Shown: piece by piece, positions 11,565 through 23,492 of the stretch
Position numbering within the stretch: position 1 is the first letter of the stretch
Layout: the number at the start of each line of letters is the position of its first letter
NCBI RefSeq assembly: GCF_029784135.1
Contig: NC_073746.1
Span: 265,197,598 to 265,261,597, forward strand
Direction: 5' to 3'
Source of the DNA: Toxorhynchites rutilus septentrionalis
Lineage: Eukaryota; Arthropoda; Insecta; Diptera; Culicidae
DNA length: 64,000 nucleotides
The notes under the pieces: model-generated
What the model saw: the letters and a program-made list of their open reading frames with translations, nothing else
What the model was told of the DNA's origin: nothing
The model's database searches: none
Made by a program: the position numbers and the translations under genes

Positions 11565-13131
11565 ATTTGAATTTGAGTCTCTCTAACTGATGAATCGAAA
11601 AAAAACGGAGTCACACCAAAGAACTTATATAGAACACATTTAATACGATACAAATACGGTCAAGAATATATAAAAGCAATGCTAGAAACTTATAACAGAG
11701 AACGCGAACCTTAATGCTCTCAAATGCTGCATGAAATACAACGAACGTTCTTTCGGTTTCAGTCCATTTTAAAGAGCTTTGACAGTTTGCGCTTTACGAG
11801 CAAGGTTAATACACTGTCTGGCCCAAAAGAAAAACTCAGTGGAATAAATACAGCATGATTTTTACATGCACACTGATTTCTGTTTATGAGCATTACACTT
11901 AAATTTATAATTTTTAGGAACTGACTGTTCAATGAAAGCTATAATCTTTTTAAATTTCATCAACATTTTATTTCCGGAAAACAGGAAGTGGAGCTTTTAC
12001 TTTGTCAAAAAATCTTCAGAAAAAGATCAATCTCGACGGATCGATATTCTAAACGGCGTAGGAGTCGATCACTGATTAAATCGGTCCCAGAAAATCGATC
12101 TTTGCTGAATCGATATTTTAAAAATCGAATGTATTTTTTCGAATTTAGGTACTTATTCTATATGACTGTTGTCTTTTTATTATACAACGAATAAACATTT
12201 CACATTTCTATTCAAACATGAAACGCATTTTATTTTGATTTTCATCATGAAGGACACAAACAAAACTTGGAAGCCAAGAAAATTTTATTTCCAGGGCTTT
12301 TATCTTGTACCGTCATGGATTTATTTCATTGAATAAATTAATTGAAAAATTTTTATAATCACATCATGTTATTTAATCACTTAAAACACTTTTTTCCGAC
12401 TTTTATTTAAACCTTTGTCTATACATTTCCAACATCATTACTGAAACTTTTCATTATAATATAAAGTTGTCTTCAAAAACAATATCGTACAAGATTTTTT
12501 CACCACCTGCAAACAAAAGTGTTTTTCATTTGAACAGAATGCCAAATTGGTACGGAAAGGTTATTTTTCATTCATAATTTAAATTTTAAAATTATGTTCT
12601 TTCCGCCTGAAAATCAATCAATTTTTTTACGCTCCCCTGAACTAGTAAACGAAGCTCAATGCCATCAATGCGGATCGTTAACTTGTTTAACTTCAAGCGC
12701 AAGATAGCAGCATTAAACATAAATCGGATATGACATCAAAACAAATGATAGTGTTTTCAGATCCAAAGTATGCTCATGAGCATACTTGATAATAACGAAG
12801 TAAATACTTGATAAATGCTTTTTTATTCATACGAAATCAGCTAAACATCCATTTTCGAAAAGTAAATACTTTGTTGTTTCTTTTATTCATACCAAACGTA
12901 GTAAAAAATTAATCTCACTGCTCGACTGCTCGAATGAAGTAAAGTAAAGGTGAATTTTGTTTTTATTCATTCGGCCTATTGACTTCACTTGAAGCCAACT
13001 TCAAGGTAAGTGGGATCCAATTGAATGTATTTATATTATTCATTCATTTTTCTATGAACGCAGCCAATGCTAGGCAATCAAGTTCGAAAACAGCCTCAAA
13101 TCAAATAATAAATTCGTAAGGAAACGCCTGA
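11565..13131. other. intergenic upstream of Aurora A
   Basis: The first few hundred bases must hold the Aurora A promoter and 5' leader, but no diagnostic core element stands out. Around 12000-12130 there is a cluster of ATCGAT words, and at 12628-12690 a short repeat related to that at 15904-15980. No gene is seen. Confidence 0.35.
12628..12690. mobile_element. partial mini-inverted-repeat element
   Basis: TACGCTCCCCTGAACTAGTA followed by AACGAAGCTCAAT closely matches the left half of the complete small element at 15904-15980 (TACGCTCCCCTAAACATGTA then AACGAAGCTCAAT). The right inverted end is not preserved here, so this is a fragment. Confidence 0.5.
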
Positions 13132-13518
13132 AAGCATGGAAAGCTTGATTTGGACTCGGAAGCATTGAAGAAAATCGCTCAGGATTTGGACGATGCATAT
13201 AACGATGAGTTTAGCAAGTTCAAGTCAGTTCTGCGCATTACTGAGGCTAACAAAAAGAAATATACTAAATCATCAAATCACAAGCTGGAGGAAAAACTGA
13301 TCTTACTAACGGAACACAATTTGGGTGATAGAAGTTTATATATACCATCTCAGGGTGAAACACTGTCAGTATCGTTCTATGGAAACGCTCCTGTAGAGTT
13401 CCACAAATACAAATATCTATCGAAAGCATGTCAGAAAGCAGTTGAAGCTGAAATGTTATTTTCCCGGTGTGTGTTGAAACCTCAGACGGCAAACATAACA
13501 GGAATGAACTTCAAATAA
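13132..13518 (+). pseudogene. unrecognised open frame without an ATG start
   Basis: An open frame of 128 codons between TGA (13129) and TAA (13516-13518). It has no ATG near its start: the first 20 codons hold only TTG, and the nearby ATG at 13136 is in another frame and soon stops. The composition looks protein-like: an acidic/lysine-rich start (DSEALKKIAQDLDDAYNDEF), then LEEKLILLTEHNLGDRSLYI and FHKYKYLSKACQKAVEAEML. It is not low-complexity. No consensus acceptor with a good pyrimidine tract could be fixed upstream. It could be a 3' exon, a 5'-truncated retrocopy or part of a mobile element. I do not recognise the family. Confidence 0.35.
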
Positions 13519-13599
13519 TAATGGTTTTATCAATCTCAGTCATTGAAAACATTGAATGACCTTTATGATCAGAGTGTATCACAATTTTTGTTGTAATGA

Positions 13600-13901
13600 T
13601 CTTAGCGTATAAATGAAACCCGCTTTTGCCGGTCGAGAATTTCGTCTATATTTACATCAATCGCTTCAAAGATTAACGTCTTCTTTATACCAGATTCGTT
13701 CTGGTGTCTAGTAGGTTCAATAATTATATTGATTAAATCGTTGACACAGTACATATTGAATACGTCAGTTCCTGCCAAACTGTCAGTTGGGCCCTTATAA
13801 TTTTGGACGCTAGCATTAATTGATATAAAGAAATGTAGTTCATCCATTTTTGCTAATTCGATTATTCTTACCTTTAGAACAATATTAATTTTTTTCCCCA
13901 A
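13600..13901 (-). pseudogene. possible fragment of a LINE endonuclease
   Basis: A minus-strand open frame whose middle, MYCVNDLINIIIEPTRHQNE followed by KKTLIFEAIDVN, loosely resembles the segment of APE-type LINE endonucleases that reads L-x-x-I-I-x-EPTR...TLID-x-I-F-T-N. FISINASVQNYKGP could correspond to the preceding G-D-F-N block, but the catalytic residues are not preserved. Weak motif resemblance only; it may equally be chance. Confidence 0.2.
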
Positions 13902-14194
13902 AATATATATTTTTATTATACTTTCTTTATGTAGTGGGTTATTATAAGAAAAGTAACAGTTTTTCCCCTCCTGATTATTGGATCTCTTTTTACATTCCTA
14001 TTGGATTCTTTTTGACAACCAATCTGATTCTATCCCCATGACCCAGGCTACTACATATTAGGTTATTTCAAAAGTTCTTACCCTCAAAGGCCAATCGCCT
14101 CATGCTGAATAGCACATTCATCACCACTTTAATGCTCTTCACACAGAAAAGATGCCTCATCATGCGCGGATTGCTATGCCTGGTATCCACTTCC

Positions 14195-14325
14195 ATATGG
14201 GGCTGTCCACATACAAGTGGACATCTTTAGGGGTGGTAGGGGTTACGAAAATGTCCATGCTTGTCCGCGGTGAGGAGGGAGGAGGTTTAGATAATGTTCA
14301 CGTGGACACGTTAAATGTATTTTTA
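14195..14325. mobile_element. GTGGACA-type inverted-repeat element
   Basis: Begins with GGGGCTGTCCACATACAAGT then GGACATCTTTAGGGGTGGTA, as in the copy at 6070, has the same G-rich middle (GTCCGCGGTGAGGAGGGAGG), and ends with GTTCACGTGGACA, an inverted match to the left-hand GTCCAC. Non-coding; a small MITE-like dispersed repeat. Confidence 0.5.
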
Positions 14326-14524
14326 ACTAAAACATTCATGTTTATAGTCAGTATTGAATGATATCTGCTCTATATGCACTGTATTTACAAGATTTTTTGA
14401 ACTTTACGCCCACCCTGAGTACTCTGTACTCATCAATAAAAAGTCTAAGTTGCCTGAGAGTAGTGATCCCCGATTTTTGAAATTATTCGTTCATCAGCTA
14501 ATCGAATACTTTTCAGCAGTTTGT

Positions 14525-14770
14525 TAAGATAGCGCTACACGATGCTACGAACACCCTCGATTGCTGGACGGTCGATGATTCGACGCATCGTGTAGTCGAC
14601 TGACGAGCTACGAACCTCCAATGTCAAGTGTCGAATATTCGCGTTGGAAGGTAATCCGTTCGTTGTGGATTACCTTCCAACGCGAGTGGCACGAGTCAAA
14701 GGATTTTTGCCATTCGTTGATTCGACACTCGATGACATTCGATACACCGCTACACGATTCGTCCGAATAT
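14525..14770. repeat. foldback element with perfect 19-bp hairpin
   Basis: A 19-bp stem, TCGCGTTGGAAGGTAATCC at 14639-14657, is perfectly complementary to 14667-14685 across a 9-base loop. Outside it the arms continue with AGTGTCGAAT (14628-14637) against ATTCGACACT (about 14722-14731), and CTACACGAT words lie at both outer edges. The right arm holds about 36 extra bases. This is the structure of a foldback transposon or MITE. Confidence 0.7.
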
Positions 14771-15903
14771 ATCTTTGATTGATTGGTTTGTTTACAAGTT
14801 TTAGATGAGGGAACTATGAAATTTGTGGAACCCCCACTTATGTACAGTCGGTTACTCGTGTATTTATTGAATGGCTTTTTCTCATTTCTGTCCTACCATA
14901 GTTTACATGATGTGTGTTGTCCTATACTTGTGCTCTTTGTACTAATAGTATTTCTATGATCGGTAGTCGGGCATCACAAAATTGATTCATAAAATTCAAA
15001 ATATTCGGCAAAATATTGCAGTTTAATAATGTTGATTTCAAGCATTTTTAATTTACAGCCCGATATCAGTACAATTGCTACGGCAGCAATTTCAATACCC
15101 GCATCGTCATCAAGTTTAGTTTAGATTATTACTGCAATAGGGAAATAAAAAGACACACAAGAATGAATGAATGGACACACATTCTCTCGTAGGCAAAAAA
15201 ACTATTGAAAAAATATATGGCAACAGAGCGTGTGAAATGAATCATTATATTTATGTATGTTTGGAAATAAAATAATTTGGCATATGGATAAGTATAGTGC
15301 AACTGGACTAGAGTTAGTTTTTATAATGCTGTTTACGACAACCAAGTTTTTCTGTTAAGTAGGTTTTTTATATTTGTTTATCATTGCAAATTTACATCCC
15401 GCGGAAAGATTAGACCTTATTCACAAAAAAGATATTGTTTCGTGAACACGCCCGGTATATGGTTGAATTTCTCCAAGAATGCCATAAAAAATGTCGGGAA
15501 GTCTGCACGGAATTATTATGGTGATAAAACGGTTTACTGCTTTCTCGTTAGCACCGCCAGAGACCTTGTCGTGTAGGCCCTTGTACCCCTAGTACATACT
15601 CTGCGCCCAATATGATCCCTGAGCTTCCAAATCTTATTCTTGGACAAATCTTTTTCCATCAATCCTCCTAAAACGGTTGTATATTCAGCACAAACAAAAA
15701 TCAAAATCGAAAACAGCTTGCATGTAGCAAGAATATTTGTAGCAATGTTTACCTGTCAATCCATTGTATAGCTAAATGCACATATGTGTATGTGAGAGTG
15801 TAGCGCGAGGTCTCTTTCACATTGTTATCCGGTTATCCGTCCAAACCCAGCGGCGCTTTTTGAAACCGGTCCGGCAGAAATCGGAAAATGTGTAATCGCC
15901 CTT
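14771..15903. other. intergenic, no gene seen
   Basis: AT-rich with only short frames lacking domains. Confidence 0.4.
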
Positions 15904-15980
15904 ACGCTCCCCTAAACATGTAAACGAAGCTCAATTCACACTGACGGCATTGAGGTTTGTCTACGAGTTTAGGGGAGCGT
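15904..15980. mobile_element. 77-bp miniature inverted-repeat element
   Basis: Perfect 14-bp terminal inverted repeats, ACGCTCCCCTAAAC at 15904-15917 and GTTTAGGGGAGCGT at 15967-15980, enclose 49 bp. A related partial copy is at 12628-12690. Too small to code; a MITE. Confidence 0.75.
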
Positions 15981-16354
15981 CAAAGATAATGATTGATTTT
16001 CATGATAAAACTGCAGCGGACGTACGCTTTTTTCTCTGGGTTTGGATCGATTAATCGACGTAAATTATTCGTTCGCTTTGATTATTGGCTGCGCAGTATC
16101 AAGCATCAAGCAGTGCTGGAAGCAGCGCTGCAAGCAGGTCGACGCCTTGCACATGTTGGCGAAAAAGTGGCGTCAAGTTGTTCGATGAATGCATATGAAA
16201 GGTCGATAACTCGATTGCAAGGTGGCAGCATTTGAGGTCGATTGTTGACATTTCATCGACCCGATCTTGGCAGGCAAAACGGAATGTGGGAGCAGGCGCA
16301 GCAAGGCGGACAACAGCAATATAGAGAGATGTAAGTCAAGACGGGTCTATGGTA

Positions 16355-16592
16355 CTAGGTGAGGCCGTTTCGTCATTAAGTTGGTTAGGGGAGCGGTATA
16401 TGAAAACAGCACGGAAGAAAGTAGAAGGGGAATTATTTACTTGTAGCGTGAAAGAGACAGACTGATCACGAGCGAGCTTCGGCAATAGCATATTGTGTTT
16501 TGTTTACAAACAAAACACAGTAGACTTCCAAGATGGCTGAAGAGTGGTTTTAGCAAGTTGGCCCACCTTAGTATATACTTCTAGGCGCCTTG
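16355..16592. mobile_element. MITE-like repeat, copy 2 (inverted)
   Basis: Reverse-complement relative of 8279-8510. The end here, CACCTTAGTATATACTTCTA (16564-16583) then GGCGCCTTG, nearly matches the terminal block of copy 1 in the same orientation although the bodies are inverted. The block is therefore probably a terminal inverted repeat, complete at different ends in the two copies. Confidence 0.7.
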
Positions 16593-17679
16593 ATGTAAGT
16601 CTTCCAAAACCCATAGAAAAAAGCATGATTACAATAGGGAACTCAAAAAAAAAAAGATTTTGTAAAAACCAATAGAAATTTCCTAAATAAAGCAAATAAC
16701 AGATAGGAACATTTATTAAAAAAAAAAAACGAATTAAGCGTATGTGCGATTTAAACATGCGATCCTAATAGTAGCTAGTTTAATCAAATTGCATAAAGTA
16801 TATAAGACATGTGCACGCGCGGAGGCTTTGAGGCAAGGCGCAAATTGAGAAGCGTATAGCGCTCGTAAACGAACACGAGACCACCAACACGACTCATACG
16901 TGCCACAAACGTAGCGTGGTGGAGCGCATATTCAGTCGCAGTTTGGTGTAAATAACGTGCCACTCGCATACAATGTCTGATTCACACAGTTTTGCGCGAT
17001 ATATTTATTTACTAACACAATCACCCGACCGGTACGACCAGCACGAGAAACTGTGGTTCAGCCACAGCGTCACGCGAGTCGACACTCACGAGCGCTCCAC
17101 AATCTCGCGTCATCTGGCCAATTTGCGCCGTTCTATCTGTTTTCATTAGCCACAAAAACAGGCGCTATATCGCGGCAAGTTACTCGCGCTATACGCGTCT
17201 CAACTTGCGCCTGGCCTGAAAGCGGCACAAACAATCGCAACCATCCCCTAACAAGGAATAAATTAAAGAGAGTCATTCGTACATAAATAACTGTGACAAA
17301 ATGATTTTTCATATATATATGATTAACTTATAATTAAAATTCAAAGAGAAAATGACATGAAAAATAAATCCATTAATTCACTTTATTATAGGAGAAATAG
17401 TAGTCGATTCTGATAATAGACCGAGTGTTGTGAAGCATGGACATGGATGAGTTTAGTAGTTTATTTTCTATTTTTTTAAGATGGTTTTCGCTATATATTT
17501 TGAAGAGATAAAACGACTTAGAATTAAAGCACACACATCGAAAGCACAGTTTGTATCAGCGAGCATTTAGCTTTTTCGATTACCAAAATGCCACTAGATG
17601 CATATAATATGAAATAACATATAATTTCATGGCAATGGCCTAATGAGGCTTGAATGAATTGTTTTTCTTTTGCAGACAA

Positions 17680-17680
<1 letters not shown>

Positions 17681-17712
<32 letters not shown>
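17681..17712. repeat. (TA)n microsatellite
   Basis: About sixteen uninterrupted TA dinucleotides. Apparent Tyr-Ile frames across it are artefacts of the repeat. Confidence 0.9.
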
Positions 17713-17714
<2 letters not shown>

Positions 17715-18446
17715 ACCTTGGAAGCGATACAAATTTGTGAATCGCGACCTTCTAAAGCGGCCGATACGACGGTTAAGGCCAAATAATAATAATAACAATT
17801 GTGACCAGCAGTGCGCGTTACGCGCTTGCACCAAAATATATACCATAATGTAGGATAAACAAATTTTCAAGCGCGCTCGTTTGTTTAATTGAATCGAGGC
17901 TCATGGCTAGCGCCCCCTCGCATACAATTGTAACAACGACGTAGCTTATTGATTGCCAAATTTAATTCTTAATTTAATTATTCTAATTACAATTTTTTTT
18001 TTTCACATTATTAAATTCCTTATCCAATTAATACGGATATTAAATCAATATTAAATGAAAAATAAATCAATATTGAATGAAAAATAGGAATCAGTACAAT
18101 AACTTTTTATTTTATTAGTACGAGAAATAAATTACCGAAGAAAGTAAAATATCGAATCAAAAATGACAAGGAATTAATGAATTTCGGTACAGTTACCGAT
18201 GAAAGTAACATATTGAAAACAAAGAAGTCGATAGAAACAATAAGCTTTTAAAATTATTATTATGGGCAATGAGCAAAATATGACGATTTTTTGTCAACAA
18301 ATATGTTGTATGCAAAGCAGCTTCATCAGCTGTGTAAGGATATTAAATCAAGGTTAAAGAATTACAATTTAATATCATAGTAATGATCCAATGAGAATAC
18401 ATGAATAGAGTTTTTATATTGAAATGCAAGCGAAGAATAAATAAAC

Positions 18447-18449
<3 letters not shown>

Positions 18450-18517
<68 letters not shown>
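18450..18517. repeat. (TA)n microsatellite
   Basis: A long uninterrupted TA tract, about 34 units, flanked by inverted ACATTTATA / TATAAATGT, so the whole tract plus flanks is a perfect palindrome able to extrude. Confidence 0.9.
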
Positions 18518-18520
<3 letters not shown>

Positions 18521-18976
18521 GTTTTTCAAGAATGAGAAATAAGAAGCTCGTGAACACATACATAAGAGATAAGATAACATTATCATACACGAAAGGAAAT
18601 CGTCAACAATGCCATTTCCATGTATGAAATCATTGTATAAACCTCCAAAATGCACTAAAAATAAATAAATCACTTATACCCTTGAAATTTTAAAAATTGC
18701 AAATGTTTTACTTTTTACTCTTTTTTATCTTTTTCAATTTCTAATTCCAAAAAACTTCGATTTATTAGAAGATTAGTGACGAAAGTCTGATCAACTTCAT
18801 GTCATGGAATTCGAAATAGCGCGAATGTCTTCAATATATTTAACTTCTTTTTTGACGAAGCGTAATGATGAACTTATAAGGACTTGACCTGAAAGTCAAG
18901 AGTCCGAAAATTTTTGAAGCCCCAAAGAAGCAAGTTGAAAAGAAAAAAATATATTATGTACTAAGCTCATTAATCA

Positions 18977-19087
18977 AAATGGAAGTCAAAAATAAGTGGT
19001 TGCTCTTCTAGAAATGAGAAAATAAGTGATATAATTAAATAAAATGGAAGTCAAACACTCGAGTTTGCTCTTCTAGATAAGAAGATA
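18977..19087. repeat. tandem duplication, unit about 62 bp
   Basis: AAAATGGAAGTCAAA followed by TTGCTCTTCTAGA occurs at about 18978-19011 and again at about 19041-19075 with AATAAGTGATATAATTAAAT between. Two units, imperfect, non-coding. Confidence 0.65.
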
Positions 19088-20499
19088 AGATAATATGAAG
19101 AAAATATGAACATATAAAAGATAAAAGAGAAAAATGAGCCTAAATAAAAGAATATAATGCAACAGCACAAGAGCTGACTAGCGAAGGAATATAAAATGGG
19201 CATATTAAAATAACGAAAGGCAATTGCTCTAGCGCATTGTACCGATTAGTTCAGAAACTTTATTCCGTACTCACATGTCCACTATTCTAGACAGAGATGA
19301 GACGAGTAACGAAGAAGTTCATACGCGTTGAGTCAATAAACATTCTAATTTCAAACTAACCTTAAAACAAATACCCAGTTGAAAACTATATATCTTTTTT
19401 TAAACATTCACTTTTTAAATTTTGAAGAGTATTCCACATGTTGTATCAATTGTTAATAATTATTTTATGAATAATGAAACCACAATCAGTAGTGCAATAT
19501 TGTATAGAAAATCTGTTTTTATAAAAACGAAACGGAACGAATATAAGAAATAGGGTCCAGTTCAAACATGATAGATTTATATCCTTTTTATATAGCATAA
19601 TAAATATAGAAAATACTAATTGCACTATTAAGCACCCTGCAACAGGCAAACAAACGAAAGTACACAAAAATAAGCTAATAAAGGCATGAAACTTATATGC
19701 ACAAAACTAGTAAAAAAAAAATTGAATATATTTTTCATTTGTAAATGCAAGCTCAGCGGGTATAATTTCTCTTTATCCTTTTTTTCCGAATGGTTACACC
19801 ATTCTCCTAAAGAGGGGAGGTGTAGCATACTAACTAACCCCAATTCCAATTAAACACAAAACATCCTGACCCTCATTCTTTCTCATCCTCAATTCCGCAT
19901 TCTTACTTATTTCCCATAACCACTTTTCCGCATACCATATCTAACAACATTTACATAATCTCTACCTAACACCTGTTCGTCAGCAACTTTTGATTTCCTT
20001 ACGGAAATCCCCCAAACCAACTGATTTCATAACATCGACTAAACGCTATTATGGCACGCCAAACTTCCCTGTATACGACCTCCAACAACTAATAACAATA
20101 ACATACCGCCCCGCTCGACGCTTGTCGTAGACAACAATAATGATAATAAATAAACATGTAATATCATATGCGAACTTAGCTCGTAAGTTAGTTGGTAAGA
20201 GAAATACACTCTTGTGACAGACATCGACTCGTGAATTACGATAAATCCGAAATCCGAGCATGCCAAAGGGACAGGCATGTACATGGCGACTGCGTATCAT
20301 GGCCTGTGATAGTGTACGGCGACCTGTGATAGTTTACATATACGTCATGGCGACCGTGTTTCACGATCCTGTATCACCGTGATAGTTTACCTATACATCA
20401 TGCTTTCAGTGTGCTTCATCTTCATCTTCATCTTCAGATTATCAAGTTCCCTTTCAATTCATTTAAAAATGTTTTAATGCGTTCTTCTTTCGTCGTCAT

Positions 20500-21047
20500 T
20501 TCAAGGTCCAGTCTACGTAGTCATTTTACGTTAATGTTTTATATACATTTTATGTAATGGTTCGACAACTCGCAAGCAGATCGGACAAGTTTTTAATCGA
20601 TCCAACAAAGGTGTTTTTTTCACATCGAATAATAGTGTTCTTTTTCACCGGTTGCGCTTGCGAGTGGAGCTAAGTTTAAAGTGGTGCGCGCTGAGGATCC
20701 AAATCAGACACATTCATCACACACGCCACACAGCCGCGGCAAGTAGAAATTTATTTTTCTTTTGTTTCCCTATCATTCCTTCTACCTTCTGTGCACGATT
20801 TACACCATTGTTCAACTTTGTGTTAACCAAATCGGCAAACGTTGGCATTAGGGGTGATCATTATTTCTTATATACCGTTGAACTTTTATTGGAATTTTTT
20901 TTTCATTTTATCATTTTATTTAACATAAAATAAATTGAATTTAATATTCGCATCATAACCCTATAAAAAATATTTTTTTCACTTATTTATTTATTTTGAT
21001 TATCATTATATTCTGTTCATATCGAACAGCTGACCGATTTTTTTTAA
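20500..21047 (+). mobile_element. probable 5' untranslated region of LINE element A
   Basis: A non-coding stretch immediately upstream of an intact ORF1 start. Non-LTR elements carry an internal promoter in such a leader. I could not fix its left boundary; 20500 is approximate. It is not obviously similar to the leader of the neighbouring element B. Confidence 0.35.
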
Positions 21048-22438
21048 ATGGCTGAGGGCGGGAAGGATCCCCCATCGACGCTATTGAATATTTCCGATAC
21101 CGATCCTCCTCCTGAAGAGCAGGAAGATGAAGCTGAAGTTGAGGAAGAAACTTCTGTATATGAAGTTGGAAGTTCCGAAGATGAGGACATTGACGAAAAA
21201 CAGGATTTTCGTCCAAAAGAATACCATGAAGGCTCCAAAGGCCCATTCATTGTATACTTTAGACGAAAATCTAAACCTCTCAATGTCATTCGTATCTCGA
21301 AGGAACTTACTCAGAAGTTTTCTGCAGTTACCGAGATTACACGGATGGGGCCAGACAAACTACGAGTTGTCGTCTCAAGCAGGACCCAAGCGAACGAAAT
21401 CACGCGCTGCGACCTCTTTGCGATTGAGTATCGCGTATACGTGCCCTGTTGCAACGTCGAAATAGACGGCGTAATAACCGAAAAGGGTTTGACTCGAAAA
21501 GAGATTATCGATGGTGTCGGTCGCTTCAAGAACTCTTCACTAAAAACTGTGAAGATTCTTGCGATCGACTGAAATCTGTGTCACAAAAAAATGACAAAAG
21601 GGTTCTCAATCGGACAAACTCTTTTCGTGTGACTTTTGAGGGTTCCGCCCTTCCAAACTACGTTGCAATAGGTGCACTTCGTTTACCTGTTCGGTTGTTT
21701 GTACCCCGGGTAATGAAATGCAACAAATGTATGCAACTCGGTCACACGGCCGCCTATTGTTGCAATAAAAAACGTTGCGCAGATTGTGGAGAGAGCCATG
21801 ATGAGAATCCTTGCGCGAAAGAACACAAGTGTCTTCATTGCGGCGGGACTCCTCATGATATTATTCAATGCCCGGTGTACAAACAACGAGGGGAAAAAAT
21901 CAAGCGTTCCTTAAAGGAACGTTCCAAGCGGACTTATGCAGAAATGCTTAAGAGTTCCGTTCCAACGACTCAGGACAATCCCTACTCCATTCTGCAGAAC
22001 GACGAGCCTGTTGCTGACGCTCCCAATGCAGGAAGTTCCGGTACATCGCAGGGTGCCGTCAGGAAAAGAAAAATTACTTCTTTTCCTTCACTCCCCAGAA
22101 AGACGACCGAAACTTCCCAAGTTGGAATGAAAACTCGAATTGAACGTGCTGAGAATAGACCGAAGCAAGTACCTCCTGGTTTAAGCTGTTCTTCCACGCA
22201 CCAGGGTTCCTCAACACTTCCCGGAGCAGCACCCACCCGGTCTGTTCCATTTTCGCGGTCGAGGCAACAGCCACAATCTGGTTTGCTTGCGCTTTCTGAC
22301 CTGGTGGACAACATTTTAAATGCTCTAAATATAAATGACCCTCTTAAAAGCATAGTATTATGTTTGCTTCCGATTGTGAGAACATTTTTGAAAGAAAAAT
22401 GTGGTTTTTTAGCAGCGTTCATTTCCCTCGATGCCTGA
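21048..22438 (+). pseudogene. LINE element A, ORF1 (gag-like, frameshifted)
   Basis: ORF1 of a non-LTR retrotransposon, an RNA-binding gag-like protein. It starts at ATG 21048 with an acidic N-terminal arm, then a conserved core (PFIVYFRRKS, LRVVVSSRTQ). The frame runs to a stop at about 21570 and resumes one frame over from about 21560, so one frameshift lies near 21560-21570. Alignment with the intact copy at 23950 supports this. After the shift come three zinc knuckles at about 21720-21870 (CNKCMQLGHTAAYC, CADCGESHDENPC, CLHCGGTPHDIIQC), a basic KRSLKERSKRTYAEML segment and a hydrophobic C-terminus. It ends at TGA 22436-22438, overlapping the ORF2 start by 8 bases. Confidence 0.8.
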
Positions 22439-23492
22439 TTCAGTGCAAGAGGTCAAGGATTTGACCACTGTAATACAGTGGAATTGCAGAAGCATCATCC
22501 CTAAACTAGATCAATTTAAATTTTTAGTTCATAGTTCTAACTGTGATGTATTTTCCCTCTGTGAAACATGGCTTTCTTCAGCCGACGAGCTGAATTTCCA
22601 CGATTTCAACATTATTCGCCTCGATCGAAATGACTCGTTTGGTGGCGTACTATTGGGGATCAAAAAATGTCACTCCTTCTATAGAGTCACTCTCCCATCG
22701 ATGATAGGCATTGAAGTTGTCGCTTGCCAGACACAAATCAATGGCAAAGACTTCTGCATTGCCTCGATATATATTCCTCCAAGAACCATGGTCGGCCGCC
22801 ATCAGTTTTTTTATATCATCGCGGCATTGCCGGAGCCGCGGCTAATCTTAGGTGACCTCAACTCCCATGGAACAGCATGGGGGTCACACTATGATGACAG
22901 CCGTGCCACGTTGATTTATGATCTGTGCGACAACTTCAACATGACAGTTTTAAATACAGGGGAAGCAACTAGGATAGCCAACCCTCCTGCACGGGCAAGT
23001 ATGCTAGACATATCACTTTGCTCTTCTTATTTATCCCTGGATTGCACGTGGAAGGTAATCCAAGATCCCCACGGTAGTGATCACCTGCCAATAATTTTAT
23101 CGATCGCCAATGAATCAGGTTCTCGTGAGTCAGTCGATATTGCGTATGACCTCACGAAAAATATTGACTGGAGAAAATTTGCAGAAATAATATCTGAAGC
23201 ACTTGTTTCAATGCATGAACTTCCTCCACTCGAAGAGTATAACTTTATATCGAGTTTGATTTACGAAAGCGCACTTCAAGCTCAAAAGAAACGTGTTCCT
23301 GCTACCACTTTCCGACGTCGTCCTCCATCACTTTGGTGGGACAAGGAGTGCTCAAAGGTCTACCTTGAAAAATCATCCGCTTTCAAAAAATTCAGCTACC
23401 ATTCGGTAATCGGTAGTCATTCGTATCGGATGTATTTATTGATAGCTCCTGCGGTGGTTAGAACGAAAACGTCCATCATCGTTCTTTCTTAA
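22431..23492 (+). pseudogene. LINE element A, ORF2 endonuclease part, truncated
   Basis: The N-terminal part of ORF2: an APE-type endonuclease that nicks target DNA in target-primed reverse transcription. Visible motifs are VIQWNCRSIIPKL (Asn of motif I), CETWLSS (Glu), IYIPPR, LILGDLNSHGTAWGS (Asp/Asn), and the C-terminal GSDHLPI (Asp-His). After the linker RRRPPSLWWDKECSKVYLEK and AFKKF, similarity stops near 23403 and an unrelated 30-residue tail leads to TAA. The reverse transcriptase is absent. It is probably of the I-like or LOA-like group seen in mosquitoes; the clade is not certain. Confidence 0.8.

Larger units (their letters stand above)
16593..20500. other. AT-rich intergenic region with microsatellites
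   Basis: No supportable gene. About 16800-17230 is a GC-richer patch with CGCG and GCGC words and no recognisable coding motif. From 17280 on it is strongly AT-rich with two (TA)n tracts and a duplicated block (listed separately). Around 20260-20400 a short phrase related to GACCTGTGATAGTTTACATA is repeated imperfectly about three times. Confidence 0.4.

Noticed and set aside
15993..16235. 80-residue frame (MIFMIKLQRTY...)
   Set aside because: It starts beside a MITE, has no recognisable domain and no supporting context.
20652..20933. Small plus-strand gene before the LINE ORF1
   Set aside because: It ends in a low-complexity Phe-rich tail within the LINE leader and has no domain.
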